Source: Qipengyuania proteolytica (lineage in GTDB: Bacteria > Pseudomonadota > Alphaproteobacteria > Sphingomonadales > Sphingomonadaceae). From it: a stretch of 64,000 nt of DNA. Of the stretch, positions 8,404 through 16,955 are shown piece by piece (positions within the stretch are counted from its first letter, which is position 1; the number at the start of each line of letters is the position of its first letter). Under the pieces are notes generated by a model. That model had not been told where the DNA came from. It ran no database searches and saw only the letters and a list, made by a program, of their open reading frames with translations. The stretch is from the NCBI RefSeq assembly GCF_019711565.1, contig NZ_JAIGNN010000003.1, positions 143,524-207,523 on the forward strand. Direction: 5' to 3'. The translations under genes were made by a program, and so were the position numbers.

Positions 8404-8783
8404 TGACTAGACTGAACGCGGATAGCCTTGTCACCGAGATCGATGCCGGAGCTCAGTTTGGCGGTTCAAACGCAGTGGCCGGCTCTCTGTGCGCGCGAGC
8501 GGCACCCAAAGATGAGGTTTGGAATAAGGCTGTCGGCGCGGTGAGAGACGATCTGCTCACTGCGGGCCACCGCGAACACCTGATAAACCAATTTCGCAAT
8601 ACCTTCTTGGCGATGCCAAATGGCAAGCAGGGGCCATGGCGGTTGGCATGGCTCATGCTGCGGGAAGCTCAAGATATCGACTGGGAGTTGGCCGAGTATT
8701 TGATCCTATGGTCTCGGGAAATGGGACTGAGTGACGATCAAATTATCGACGCGTTCCGCGAGAACCAGTTAAGCCAAGCCTAA
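8403..8783 (+). CDS. Hypothetical protein coupled to nth
   Basis: A 126-residue protein with no recognised family. ATG 8403 overlaps the nth stop codon (TGATG), which suggests translational coupling. The sequence is mostly polar and helical with Trp-rich patches in the second half (PWRLAWLML, IDWELAEYLILW). Codon use is visibly less GC-biased at third positions than in its neighbours, so it may be a later acquisition. It ends convergently, overlapping the next gene by 4 nt. Confidence 0.6.
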   Translation: MTRLNADSLVTEIDAGAQFGGSNAVAGSLCARAAPKDEVWNKAVGAVRDDLLTAGHREHLINQFRNTFLAMPNGKQGPWRLAWLMLREAQDIDWELAEYLILWSREMGLSDDQIIDAFRENQLSQA

Positions 8784-10018
8784 ACATCATCCGCCGAGAC
8801 CATCTCGCCCCGGTCGATCTCGCCCGTCATCACCGCCACCGTCGTCGCCACGGCCGCATCGCCGCTGACGTTGGTGGTGGTGCGCATCATGTCCATGATC
8901 CGGTCCACCCCGGCGACGAAGGCGATCGTCTCCAACGGAACGCCGACCGCGCCGAAGACCAGCGCCATCATGATGAGGCCCGCGCCCGGGATGCCCGCGG
9001 CGCCGACCGCGCCGAGCGTCGCGAGGATCGAGATGAGGAAATAGTCGCCCATCGTCAGGTCGACGCCGAAGATCTGCGCGCCGAACAGCGTCGCGAGGCC
9101 GAGATACATCGCGGTGCCATTCATGTTGATCGTCGCGCCCAGCGAAATCACGAAGCTCGCCACCGAGTTCGACACGCCGAGGTTGCGCTCGGCACAGCGC
9201 AGCGTGACCGGCAGCGTCGCGTTCGACGAAGCCGTCGAATAGCTGACCGCCATCGCGTCGATGATGCCGCGAAAGAAATCGCGCACCGGCAGCTTGGCGA
9301 GGAACTTGATCATCGCCGAATACATCACGAAAATGATCAGCAGGCAGCCGAGATAGTTGAGCGCCACCAGCTTCGACAACGCGATCAGCGCGTCCATGCC
9401 CAGCGTGCCCGCCACCCAGGCCATCAGCGCGAAGACGCCGAAGGGGGTCAGCTCCATTACGATCATGGTGACCTTCTGCATCACCACCGAACCGCTATCG
9501 AAGATCTTCTGGACCGGCTCGCCATCCTTGCCTGCCATCAGGATGCCGATGCCGATCAGCATGGAGAAGACGATCAGCGGCAGAACCGCGACGTCCGCCA
9601 TCACCTGCACCGGGCTTTCGGGCACGATCGAGAGGATCATGTCGACCGCCGTGGTCGGATTGGGCTCCGGCGTCGCGCCCTTGGCGATGGCCGAGGTGTC
9701 CACGCCCGCCCCCGGCTGCGCGAAGGTGCCGAGCGCGAGGCCGAGCCACACCGCGATCTGGCCGGTGACGACGAACAGCAGCATCGCCCTGCCCCCGACC
9801 GCGCCGAGCTTGCGCAAGTCGCCGATCGCCGCGACGCCGGAGACGAGGCTGAAGAAGATCAGCGGGACGACCAGCATCTTGATCGACTTGATGAAGAAGT
9901 CGCCGATCCACTTGATCGTTTCCGCTTCCGGACCCCAGGCCCAGCCGGTGAGGACACCGAGGATGAGCGCGGTCAGCACGCGCTGCCACAGCGGAATTTC
10001 GAACCAGGTCTTCAGCAT
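8780..10018 (-). CDS. Dicarboxylate/amino acid:cation symporter (DAACS family)
   Basis: Secondary transporter of the glutamate/C4-dicarboxylate family, 412 residues. About eight hydrophobic segments are visible. Family hallmarks are a serine-rich stretch (YSTASSNATLPVT) near residue 265, the conserved NMNGTA motif after it, and GIPGAG in the C-terminal third. The substrate (glutamate, aspartate or C4-dicarboxylates) cannot be fixed by sequence reading. It appears monocistronic; a palindromic repeat element lies just upstream. Confidence 0.92.
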   Translation of the reverse strand: MLKTWFEIPLWQRVLTALILGVLTGWAWGPEAETIKWIGDFFIKSIKMLVVPLIFFSLVSGVAAIGDLRKLGAVGGRAMLLFVVTGQIAVWLGLALGTFAQPGAGVDTSAIAKGATPEPNPTTAVDMILSIVPESPVQVMADVAVLPLIVFSMLIGIGILMAGKDGEPVQKIFDSGSVVMQKVTMIVMELTPFGVFALMAWVAGTLGMDALIALSKLVALNYLGCLLIIFVMYSAMIKFLAKLPVRDFFRGIIDAMAVSYSTASSNATLPVTLRCAERNLGVSNSVASFVISLGATINMNGTAMYLGLATLFGAQIFGVDLTMGDYFLISILATLGAVGAAGIPGAGLIMMALVFGAVGVPLETIAFVAGVDRIMDMMRTTTNVSGDAAVATTVAVMTGEIDRGEMVSADDV

Positions 10019-10039
10019 GCGGCCCTACCCCTCTTGTCG

Positions 10040-10121
10040 GTCATTGCGAGCGGCGAGGCCGCGCGGCAATCCAGAGCGCCGAGCGCCCCTCCCTGGATTG
10101 CTTCGCTACGCTCGCAATGAC
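10040..10121. repeat. REP-like palindromic repeat element
   Basis: The 82-bp element is bounded by perfect 13-bp inverted repeats, GTCATTGCGAGCG and CGCTCGCAATGAC. Internal arms CAATCCAG (10067-10074) and CTGGATTG (10093-10100) also pair. This matches the CATTGCGAGC...CAATCCAG palindromes dispersed between genes in many proteobacterial genomes. It sits between the symporter start and the dapE stop; no second copy was noticed in the window. Confidence 0.75.
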
Positions 10122-10133
10122 TGTTTGAAAAGA

Positions 10134-11270
10134 TCACGCTCCAAGCGCGTCCGTCGCGATGCGCGCGTAGATGCGGGTTAGCGTCGAAAGGTCCTCGATG
10201 GCCACAGCTTCGTCGCGCTTGTGCATGGTCGCGTTGCACAGGCCGAATTCGATCACCGGGCACACGGCGCGCAGGAAACGGGCGTCGGACGTGCCGCCAG
10301 TGGTCGAAGGCTCGGGATCGATCCCCGTTTCCGCCTGCACCGCGCGGGCGATGATGTCCGAGAATTCGCCCGGCGGGGTGAGGAAGGGCTCGCCGGAGAT
10401 GACCGGCAGCGCCGTGCCACCGTGCTTCTCGGCAATCGCGCCGACTTTTTCGGACAGCGAGGCGCCCGAGTGCGTGTCGTTGAAGCGGATCGAGATCCGC
10501 GCCTTGGCCTTGGCCGGGATGACGTTGTGCGCGTGGTTCGGAATGTCGATCTCGGTGATCTCGAGATTGCTCGGCTGGAACCAGTCGGTCCCTTCGTCGA
10601 GCACCAGCGCATCGAGTTCGGCAAGCATCGCGACGAGCTTGGGGATCGGATTGTCGGCGAGGTGCGGGTAGGCGACGTGGCCCTGCGTGCCCTCGACCTC
10701 GAGCCAGATATTGACCGATCCGCGCCGCCCGATCTTCATCATGTCGCCGAGGCGGTTGACGGAGGTCGGTTCGCCGACGAGGCACAAATCGGGCTGGATT
10801 CCCTCTGCGCGCATGTAATCGATCAGCGCGCGCGTGCCGTGGAGCGCGGGCCCCTCCTCGTCGCCGGTGATGATGAAGCTGATCGTCCCCGCATCGGCGG
10901 GCACATTGGCCACGGCATCGACCATGCAGGCGATCGAGCCCTTCATGTCCACCGCGCCGCGCCCGTAGAGCAGTTCGCCGCGCTCCTCGGGCTCGAACGC
11001 GCCCGAGGTCCAGCCCTCGCCCGGCGGCACCACGTCGAGGTGGCCGGCAAAGGCGAAATGCTTCGAGCCTTTAGGCCCGCGGCGGATCGCGAATAGGTTC
11101 TCGACCGCTTCCTCGGGCGTACCCGCCTCGCCCTCGCCGCGCGTGAAGCGCGTCACTTCGAAGCCGAGCGGCGCGAGCATCGCCTCCATCTCGTCGAACA
11201 CCGGCCCGCGCGCGGGGGTGACGCTGGGCGCGGCCATCAGCGCCTTGGCGAGATCGAGAACGTGGGTCAT
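10134..11270 (-). CDS. dapE: Succinyl-diaminopimelate desuccinylase
   Basis: Zinc M20-family hydrolase of lysine/diaminopimelate synthesis; 378 residues as expected. Metal-binding motifs appear in order: FAGHLDVVPPG with His and Asp, GRGAVDMKG with the bridging Asp, and TGDEEGPA with the catalytic Glu. The dimerisation domain follows, then the distal His region (FGLCNATMHKRDE). ATG 11270 overlaps the stop of the upstream nuclease gene by 4 nt. Confidence 0.95.
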   Translation of the reverse strand: MTHVLDLAKALMAAPSVTPARGPVFDEMEAMLAPLGFEVTRFTRGEGEAGTPEEAVENLFAIRRGPKGSKHFAFAGHLDVVPPGEGWTSGAFEPEERGELLYGRGAVDMKGSIACMVDAVANVPADAGTISFIITGDEEGPALHGTRALIDYMRAEGIQPDLCLVGEPTSVNRLGDMMKIGRRGSVNIWLEVEGTQGHVAYPHLADNPIPKLVAMLAELDALVLDEGTDWFQPSNLEITEIDIPNHAHNVIPAKAKARISIRFNDTHSGASLSEKVGAIAEKHGGTALPVISGEPFLTPPGEFSDIIARAVQAETGIDPEPSTTGGTSDARFLRAVCPVIEFGLCNATMHKRDEAVAIEDLSTLTRIYARIATDALGA

Positions 11271-12148
11271 GGCGCGCGCTCCTCCTGCGGCAGCGGTCCG
11301 GGCGCGAAGGCGGCGTCGAGATACTCGGCCATGCGGATGCCCGCCTGCGTCACGCGGCTGCGCGCGATGGGGATGGCGCGCTCGATATCCTCCTGCGTCA
11401 GGGCGGTTTCCTCCGGCAGGTCCGCGCCCTCGCACGGGGGGCGGTCGAAAGCATTGGGATAGACGATGTCGCGGCTCGTCTCCCAGCTCTCGCGGCCCCA
11501 GTCGGCGGGCGTGCCCCCGCCCAGCGCGGCGCGTTCCTCGGCGCTGTACCGGCGCACCAGCGGCGTGGGCGAAGAGGTGATCGCGCGCTCGGCCAGCGGG
11601 CCGTCCCAGATCCAGTGGAGGTTCAGCCCCGGCGCGATGCCGTAGGCGGTCTCGATATCGTTGCCGCCGCGATCGTCGTGGTCGCCCGAGTGGAGCGGCA
11701 TGTGCACGTCGCCGATGAAGTGGACGAGGAAGGCAAGCGCCTCCAGCCGGACGCTGTCGGGCAGGCTTTCGTCGGCGAGGATGCGCTGGTTGCGTTCGAT
11801 CTGGGCGAGGATGCAATTGCCGCCCGAACAGTTCGCGCGCGGATTATACGACTCGCACACCGGCGTCGTGCGATAATGCCAGGCGAAGGTATAGCCCCAG
11901 CGCCAGCCTTCGCCGCGCAGGCAATCGGGCCAGACCGCGGCGTCTTCCAGCGTGCGCAGGCGGCAATCGGGCGTCCCCAGCTGCGGTGCGGCGCGCAGCA
12001 GGCGGGTGATCTTCGCGCGCGTATCGGGGCGGACATTCTCCAGCGCGATGTCGGCGGTGACGGTGTGCGCGTAGAAGCCCCAGGCCAGCGCCTGCGCAGG
12101 CAGCATCAGCGCGAGGAGCGCGGCGACCCATCCGGCAAGCCGCCTCAT
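11267..12148 (-). CDS. S1/P1-type nuclease, secreted
   Basis: Zinc-dependent single-strand nuclease family, 293 residues. A signal peptide of about 22 residues ends in LPAQALA and is followed by WGFYAH, so the Trp that begins the mature enzyme becomes the N-terminal zinc ligand, as in P1 nuclease. Further His/Asp ligands occur in AWHYRT, HFIGDVHMPLHSGDHDDRGGNDI and LHWIWD. It overlaps dapE at its 3' end and the GST start at its 5' end, forming a tight three-gene minus-strand operon. Confidence 0.9.
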   Translation of the reverse strand: MRRLAGWVAALLALMLPAQALAWGFYAHTVTADIALENVRPDTRAKITRLLRAAPQLGTPDCRLRTLEDAAVWPDCLRGEGWRWGYTFAWHYRTTPVCESYNPRANCSGGNCILAQIERNQRILADESLPDSVRLEALAFLVHFIGDVHMPLHSGDHDDRGGNDIETAYGIAPGLNLHWIWDGPLAERAITSSPTPLVRRYSAEERAALGGGTPADWGRESWETSRDIVYPNAFDRPPCEGADLPEETALTQEDIERAIPIARSRVTQAGIRMAEYLDAAFAPGPLPQEERAP

Positions 12149-12804
12149 GCGATGGTTTCGTACTGCTCGATCACCCATTCCTCGTCTTCCGAGGCGGCGA
12201 CCCAGGCCTGCATCCACTCGTGCTCCCACAGCGCCTGCATATAGGCGGCGGCGAAGCCCGGGACGGCGATCTGGTAGCTGATGAAGCGGCTGACGACCGG
12301 CGCGAAGAATACGTCCGCTGCGCCGAAGGTGCCGAACAGGAAGGGTCCGCCACTGCCGAAGCGGCTGCGCGCTTCCGCCCACAGGGTGAGGATGCGCAGG
12401 ATATCCGCGCGGCAAGCCTCCGATGGTTCGAACCCGTCGAAGCGCTTGCGCACGTTCATCGGGCATTCGCTGCGCAGTGCCTGGAAGCTCGAGTGCATTT
12501 CGGCGACCATCGAGCGGGCCATGCCGCGCGCGACCTCGTCCTTGGACCAGAAGCGGTCGCGCCCGACCTTGTCGGCGAGGTATTCGAGGATCGCGAGGCT
12601 GTCCCACACCACCGCTTCGCCGTCCCACAGCAGCGGTACCTTGCCGCTCGACGGCATGATTTCCCCGCTCTGGCGATCGGCTTCCCAGTTCTCGCCGAAC
12701 AGCGGGACCACGATCTCTTCGAACGCGAGCCCGGATTGCTTGGCGGCGAGCCAGCCGCGCAGGCTCCAGCTCGAATAGTTCTTGTTGCCGATGATCAGCT
12801 TCAT
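12145..12804 (-). CDS. Glutathione S-transferase family protein
   Basis: A 219-residue protein. The N-terminal thioredoxin-like domain begins MKLIIGNKNYSSWSLRGWLA and contains the glutathione-binding GKVPLLWDGEAVVWDSLAI with the cis-Pro. An all-helical C-terminal domain follows. The substrate is unknown. It is the first gene of the GST-nuclease-dapE run, whose ORFs overlap by 4 nt each. Confidence 0.9.
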   Translation of the reverse strand: MKLIIGNKNYSSWSLRGWLAAKQSGLAFEEIVVPLFGENWEADRQSGEIMPSSGKVPLLWDGEAVVWDSLAILEYLADKVGRDRFWSKDEVARGMARSMVAEMHSSFQALRSECPMNVRKRFDGFEPSEACRADILRILTLWAEARSRFGSGGPFLFGTFGAADVFFAPVVSRFISYQIAVPGFAAAYMQALWEHEWMQAWVAASEDEEWVIEQYETIA

Positions 12805-13091
12805 GCAAGGCCCCGTTTGCTTCGACTCGCCACCTAGGCGTTCATCGCGGCGCTGTCGATGCTGAACGGGGGAGGCGACAGTTCGGCGACATAGGCGACA
12901 GGGTGTCGCCCGGCCGATCCTTCACCATACTCGTTATTTTTCCGCCATTTAGAACCGGTTCGATACTGTCGTCGTTCGGGCCTGCCCCCCGCCCCCCTGG
13001 TTCCGCCGAGCCGGACCCGACGCACAGTGGCAGGTCCGAGCACTGTAGGAAAATGGTTCTCGCGGCCCGCGATCCGGCGTAGGACCCGGGC

Positions 13092-13511
13092 ATGAGCCTG
13101 CGCCCGTTCCACCTCGCCTTTCCCGTCGACGACCTTGCCGAAGCGCGCCGCTTCTACGGCGAGACCATGGGCTGCGCGGAAGGGCGCAGCAGCGACGAGT
13201 GGATCGACTTCGACTTCTACGGCCACCAGATCGTGGCGCATCTCGCCAAGGGCCAGGCGGGCGACCGCGCGAGCAACCATGTCGACGGCCACGGCGTGCC
13301 GGTGCCGCATTTCGGCATCGTGCTCAGGATGGAGGACTGGCAGGCGCTGGCCGAACGGCTTCAGGCGGCAGGCGTGGATTTCGCGATCGCGCCGACGATC
13401 CGCTTCAAGGGCCAGCCCGGCGAACAGGCGACGATGTTCTTCCGCGACCCCAGCGGCAATGCGTTGGAGATGAAGGCTTTCGCCGACGACGCGATGCTGT
13501 TTGCGACCTAG
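13092..13511 (+). CDS. VOC family protein (glyoxalase/dioxygenase fold)
   Basis: A 139-residue single-domain member of the vicinal-oxygen-chelate superfamily. It begins [23 protein letters not shown], the usual first beta-alpha unit, with a His that could be a metal ligand. The C-terminal [13 protein letters not shown] carries the conserved Glu ligand. The fold is confident; the reaction (isomerase, dioxygenase or resistance protein) cannot be assigned. It is divergent from GST across a 287-nt gap in which nothing else was seen. Confidence 0.85.
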   Translation: MSLRPFHLAFPVDDLAEARRFYGETMGCAEGRSSDEWIDFDFYGHQIVAHLAKGQAGDRASNHVDGHGVPVPHFGIVLRMEDWQALAERLQAAGVDFAIAPTIRFKGQPGEQATMFFRDPSGNALEMKAFADDAMLFAT

Positions 13512-13518
13512 CCCGCGC

Positions 13519-14211
13519 TCAACACACAGGCGCGGCGTAATCCAGCAAGCGTTCGTCCGTTATCGAAATCGGCTTCTTGGTCGTCACGACCGCGAAGAAA
13601 ACTGTCTGTCCGACTGCGACTTCCACCTTTTCTGGCTTAGCCTTGCCATCGGCGATCATGACCACGGACCCTTCGGCTAGCTGCCTGCGCCATTTGTGGA
13701 CGTCGGCCTCGCATTTGCACTGCGGATCGACAACCTTGATAACGCCCGACAACTTGCTGCCATAGGCATCCTTCCAGTGATATTCCCCCGGTGCCCCGAA
13801 GGCATGGCTGTAGCCGCACTCATTCGTCAGGCGAGCACTGTCGAAGAAATCCTGATCGCCGACGACCGCGAAGGGTGACGACTTCGCGCCAGGGCCGTTC
13901 CACAGGACCAGGTCGCCGACCGCTATGGTCAGTTTCCGTTCGTCGGGGACAAATCGTGCGCCGGTTCCTTTGACGATCACATTGTGCTGCACCATCTCCG
14001 GCTTGCGCCCGGATTTCTTCTGGCCCTTCTCGCCATCCTTCCCGCCGCCTTCGACCACGATCATGAATGGCCGGTCGTCGTTGAACGCAGCAGCGTGCGA
14101 GGGAAGGATGTTATAGGAATACCGCCCTGGACGCATGAAACGCTGGGCATAGCAATCCGTCCGGCCGAGGGCGCGGCTGTCGAGCATGTTGTCGTTCATT
14201 GTCATGGTCAT
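13519..14211 (-). CDS. Cupredoxin-fold protein without visible copper ligands
   Basis: A 230-residue protein of unknown function. The middle region resembles a plastocyanin-like beta sandwich: VGDLVLWNG at about residue 100, a CGYSHAFGAPGEYHW segment, and a closing LSGVIKVVD strand. The usual C-x-x-x-x-H-x-x-x-x-M copper loop is absent: Asp/Lys/Tyr occupy those positions, so it probably does not bind type 1 copper. No signal peptide is visible. The start is ATG 14211 after CCAGGTG; two more ATG codons follow within four codons. It is the last of four co-directional genes. Confidence 0.65.
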   Translation of the reverse strand: MTMTMNDNMLDSRALGRTDCYAQRFMRPGRYSYNILPSHAAAFNDDRPFMIVVEGGGKDGEKGQKKSGRKPEMVQHNVIVKGTGARFVPDERKLTIAVGDLVLWNGPGAKSSPFAVVGDQDFFDSARLTNECGYSHAFGAPGEYHWKDAYGSKLSGVIKVVDPQCKCEADVHKWRRQLAEGSVVMIADGKAKPEKVEVAVGQTVFFAVVTTKKPISITDERLLDYAAPVC

Positions 14212-14230
14212 CACCTGGTTCCTTTTGCGG

Positions 14231-15034
14231 TCAGGCCGAAATGTCGGCGGTGAGCACCAGCTCGTCCTCACCATCGCTGTTGGCTACGGATGCGGCGATC
14301 GCATCAATGAGTATATCGACCTGCGGATCGACAGCGCCTTGCGCCGGCAGCACCGGGAAGACACGCGGCTGGTCGTAGATCGGGATCTGCATCCCGCTGA
14401 TGAAGGGGGTCAGTATCGGTCCCAGCAGGCCCGTCAGACCGGCGATGCCGATCGCCGCCAGGATGGTGTTTGCAGCGATCGCCAGAAACGGCCCGATGAA
14501 CGGGATCGCCAGCAAGATCGGCGTCAGCGCCAGACCGATCGCGGCAAGCAGTGCCGCGGTGGTCAGCCCGAACTGCAGGTTCGGCACGCCCACGATGATC
14601 GCGCGGGCCTCCCAATTTCCGGAGACGAGGCTGGTCTGGAGCCGGAAGTCGGCATCGGCCTTCACGAAGTCCGAAAACGAGACCGGGACGGTGATCGTCG
14701 GCCAGTCGATGCAGATGCGCGGCGTACAGACCCGCCCGACGCAGGGAATGTTGACGCAGACCTGCGGCAGGCAGAAATCGGGCAGAATATCGCTCAGGTC
14801 GATGCCGATACTCAGGCTGAGACTCCAGTTAAGGCGTAGTTCCTCGAGCCTGATGATGTCCGGCGGGATGAGATCGACATCGCCGTTCACCAGCGAAGCG
14901 GTGACCGAATAGCTTGCCAGGAATGGCCCGAGATTGTCGGACCCGCTCGCCGATTGCGGGGGGATGAGGGCGATGACCGTGTCGAGGAGCTTGTTGGCTC
15001 CGGTCTCGTCGATTGCCGCAGTGATCTCTGCCAT
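14231..15034 (-). CDS. Unknown protein with Cys-rich strand region and long hydrophobic hairpin
   Basis: A 267-residue protein of no recognised family. It starts with a helix (KLLDTVIALIP). A stretch of alternating hydrophobic residues follows, typical of long beta strands. A Cys-dense patch (FCLPQVCVNIPCVGRVCTPRIC) lies at about residues 87-108. A very hydrophobic Ala/Gly/Ile/Leu region at about residues 158-212 could be membrane hairpins. ATG 15034 is preceded by AAGGAGACC. The helix-plus-strands start resembles that of the upstream neighbour, so the two may be related lipid-binding (TULIP-like) proteins; this is a guess. Confidence 0.6.
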   Translation of the reverse strand: MAEITAAIDETGANKLLDTVIALIPPQSASGSDNLGPFLASYSVTASLVNGDVDLIPPDIIRLEELRLNWSLSLSIGIDLSDILPDFCLPQVCVNIPCVGRVCTPRICIDWPTITVPVSFSDFVKADADFRLQTSLVSGNWEARAIIVGVPNLQFGLTTAALLAAIGLALTPILLAIPFIGPFLAIAANTILAAIGIAGLTGLLGPILTPFISGMQIPIYDQPRVFPVLPAQGAVDPQVDILIDAIAASVANSDGEDELVLTADISA

Positions 15035-15056
15035 GGTTGGTCTCCTTGCCGAGGGG

Positions 15057-15782
15057 TTAGACGTTTCCGCGCATCTTGATCTGGTCGTCCTCGATCAGCG
15101 GGCCGACGACGGGGATGAGCTGGAAGGCGCCCGCGCGCAGGGCCCGCAGCGGCAGGCGAATCTCGGCCAGCGCCGCCTGAAGGACCATGAAGAGCAGGCA
15201 TTCCAGGAAGGATTCGAGCCCGTCCGGCTCGATGTCGACGATCTCCACCTGGTCGACGACGAGCGCGACGGCATCTTCTCCGCCCATGGCGATTACACGC
15301 TGGAGGTGGCCAAGCAGGAACACGCGCAGCTTGAAGCAGGTCAGCTCGCTGAGCGGATGATCGCGCTCGTCACGGTCCGGGTCCCTCGGCCGGTCGTCAC
15401 TCGGCTTGTGACCACGGCGGGGGTCGAAGGGGCGCGGGTCCTTCGGATCGATCTGCAACCTGCGGCAGTCGATGCACAGCTCGACTTCGATCTGCCCGCT
15501 GAACTGCCCGGGTCCCATCGAGAGTTCGGGCGGCAGCGCATTGTCCTGATCGAACAGGTCGATTTGCGGGATGCCCAGGACGATCCGCCAGTTGATGCCG
15601 CCAGGAACGCCGGGAAAGGGAATTGCGGGAATGGCCGTCGCCGAGACGGTGGTCACTGGCACGAAGCTCGGCGATCCGTAGACAAGGTAGCGCGGGCGAT
15701 CGGTACAGAATGCCGTAATCAGATCGTTAAGCGCGTCCTCGTGGACACTCGCGAAAACCTCCTGGGCTTCGGTGAGACTCAT
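15057..15782 (-). CDS. Unknown protein, partner in the same cluster
   Basis: A 241-residue protein of no recognised family. An N-terminal helix (LNDLITAF) precedes Pro/Val/Ile-rich strands, with a Cys pair in ELCIDC. A highly charged Asp/Arg linker occupies residues ~113-143. The C-terminal part alternates hydrophobic strands and helices. ATG 15782 has a strong GGAGGAAAG site and overlaps the stop of the small upstream ORF by 4 nt. The 22-nt gap to the next gene supports a shared operon. Confidence 0.6.
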   Translation of the reverse strand: MSLTEAQEVFASVHEDALNDLITAFCTDRPRYLVYGSPSFVPVTTVSATAIPAIPFPGVPGGINWRIVLGIPQIDLFDQDNALPPELSMGPGQFSGQIEVELCIDCRRLQIDPKDPRPFDPRRGHKPSDDRPRDPDRDERDHPLSELTCFKLRVFLLGHLQRVIAMGGEDAVALVVDQVEIVDIEPDGLESFLECLLFMVLQAALAEIRLPLRALRAGAFQLIPVVGPLIEDDQIKMRGNV

Positions 15783-15967
15783 GGCTTTCCTCCTTCGACG
15801 AGATGCGGACGACGGATCGAGGGATGGTGGCCGGTGCCTGCCGCTTGCCGGGCCGGGCCGCGATCACGGCGCGGAAAGGATGCCGGGTGGGCACGATGTC
15901 GGCGGCGGACTTCGCTGCGTGGGAGTAGCGCCGCCAGAATAGCCAAACAAATTGCCAAGAAGGTCAT
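15779..15967 (-). CDS. Possible small membrane peptide opening the cluster
   Basis: A 62-residue frame. ATG 15967 has a textbook GGAGGT six bases upstream. The first 16 residues are a hydrophobic segment (MTFLAICLAILAALLPR) and the rest is Arg/Pro/His-rich and unstructured. The stop overlaps the ATG of the next gene by 4 nt. It may be a real small protein or a leader whose translation couples expression of the downstream genes. Confidence 0.45.
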   Translation of the reverse strand: MTFLAICLAILAALLPRSEVRRRHRAHPASFPRRDRGPARQAAGTGHHPSIRRPHLVEGGKP

Positions 15968-16310
15968 CGATACCTCCAGCCTGTGTAAATGTATTTTCAC
16001 ACGCCAGAGGTCATTTAAGCGGGGCGTGCGCGTCTTCTTGCCGATCTCCTATTGAGAAACGACAATAATAAGGTTCGCCAAGCGCCCGATATTTTATCGC
16101 GAAAGGGGCAGTTTTACGCCTTAGTACTGGCGACTCGCCCGATTCATCTGCGGAAATGTGTACACTGATTGGTTAACAAATCGTAAATAAAATTGGTTAA
16201 CGCAATGATAACGGACCGGGTCGTTGCTTTTCAGCGGTGAGCCGTGAAGCGAGCAGAAGTGCTGCGAAGGGTGTTAGCCCTGATGGGTCGACGAGTCTCA
16301 CGTGCTTGGG
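15968..16310. promoter_or_regulatory. AT-rich promoter region of the unknown cluster, with repeats
   Basis: No gene seen. The stretch is much AT-richer than its surroundings. It holds two copies of ATTGGTTAAC at 16168-16177 and 16192-16201 (24-nt spacing). An imperfect inverted repeat (GTGTAAAT..ATTTTCACAC, 15983-16002) lies just upstream of the small ORF's ribosome-binding site. These could be operator sites for an unlinked regulator; no regulator gene is adjacent. Confidence 0.4.
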
Positions 16311-16955
16311 TCAGACCCCCGCGTCCGCCAGCACCGCCGCCCTCAGCGCGCCGATGCCCATGCCCTTTTCCGCGCTGGTGACGTGGACTTCGGGATAGGC
16401 GGCGACGTGCTTGCGCGCCTCGGCTTCGGTCGCGGCGACGACCTTTTCGAGCTCGCTCGCCTTGATCTTGTCCGCCTTGGTGAGGACGACGCGGTAGCCA
16501 ACGGCCGCCTCGTCGAGCATCTTCATCATCTCGCGGTCGACATCCTTCGGGCCATGGCGGGCATCGACCAGCACCAGCGTGCGCGCCAGCACCGGGCGGC
16601 CGCGCAGATAGGTCTTCACCAGCGCCTTCCACTTTTCGACCACCTTCACCGGCGCCTTGGCAAAGCCGTAGCCCGGCATGTCGACGAGGCGGAACAGCGT
16701 CGGATCGCCGACCTCGAAGAAGTTAAGCTCCTGCGTGCGGCCCGGCGTCACCGAGGCGCGGGCGATCGCCTTGCGCCCGGTGATCGCGTTCAGCAGCGTG
16801 CTCTTGCCCACGTTCGAGCGTCCGCACAGCGCCACTTCGGGTACCGTCGGTTCGGGCAGGAACTTGAGCTGCGGGGCCGAGAGGAGGAATTCCACCCGGC
16901 CCGAAAACAGCTTGTTCGCGCGCCTTTCCAGCGTGGCGAGTTCGGCCTCGTCCAT
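16311..16955 (-). CDS. engB: Ribosome biogenesis GTP-binding protein YihA/YsxC (EngB)
   Basis: Essential TRAFAC GTPase of 50S subunit assembly, 214 residues. G1 is GRSNVGKST, G2 is in the PGRTQELNFF region, G3 is DMPGYG and G4 is TKADK. ATG 16953-16955 overlaps the last base of the yidC stop (TGATG), so it is the last gene of the rpmH-rnpA-yidD-yidC-engB string. Confidence 0.95.
   Translation of the reverse strand: MDEAELATLERRANKLFSGRVEFLLSAPQLKFLPEPTVPEVALCGRSNVGKSTLLNAITGRKAIARASVTPGRTQELNFFEVGDPTLFRLVDMPGYGFAKAPVKVVEKWKALVKTYLRGRPVLARTLVLVDARHGPKDVDREMMKMLDEAAVGYRVVLTKADKIKASELEKVVAATEAEARKHVAAYPEVHVTSAEKGMGIGALRAAVLADAGV

Noticed and set aside
12834..13310. Minus-strand frame of 158 codons opposite the VOC gene
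   Set aside because: It is the mirror of a clear VOC protein and has no motif of its own.
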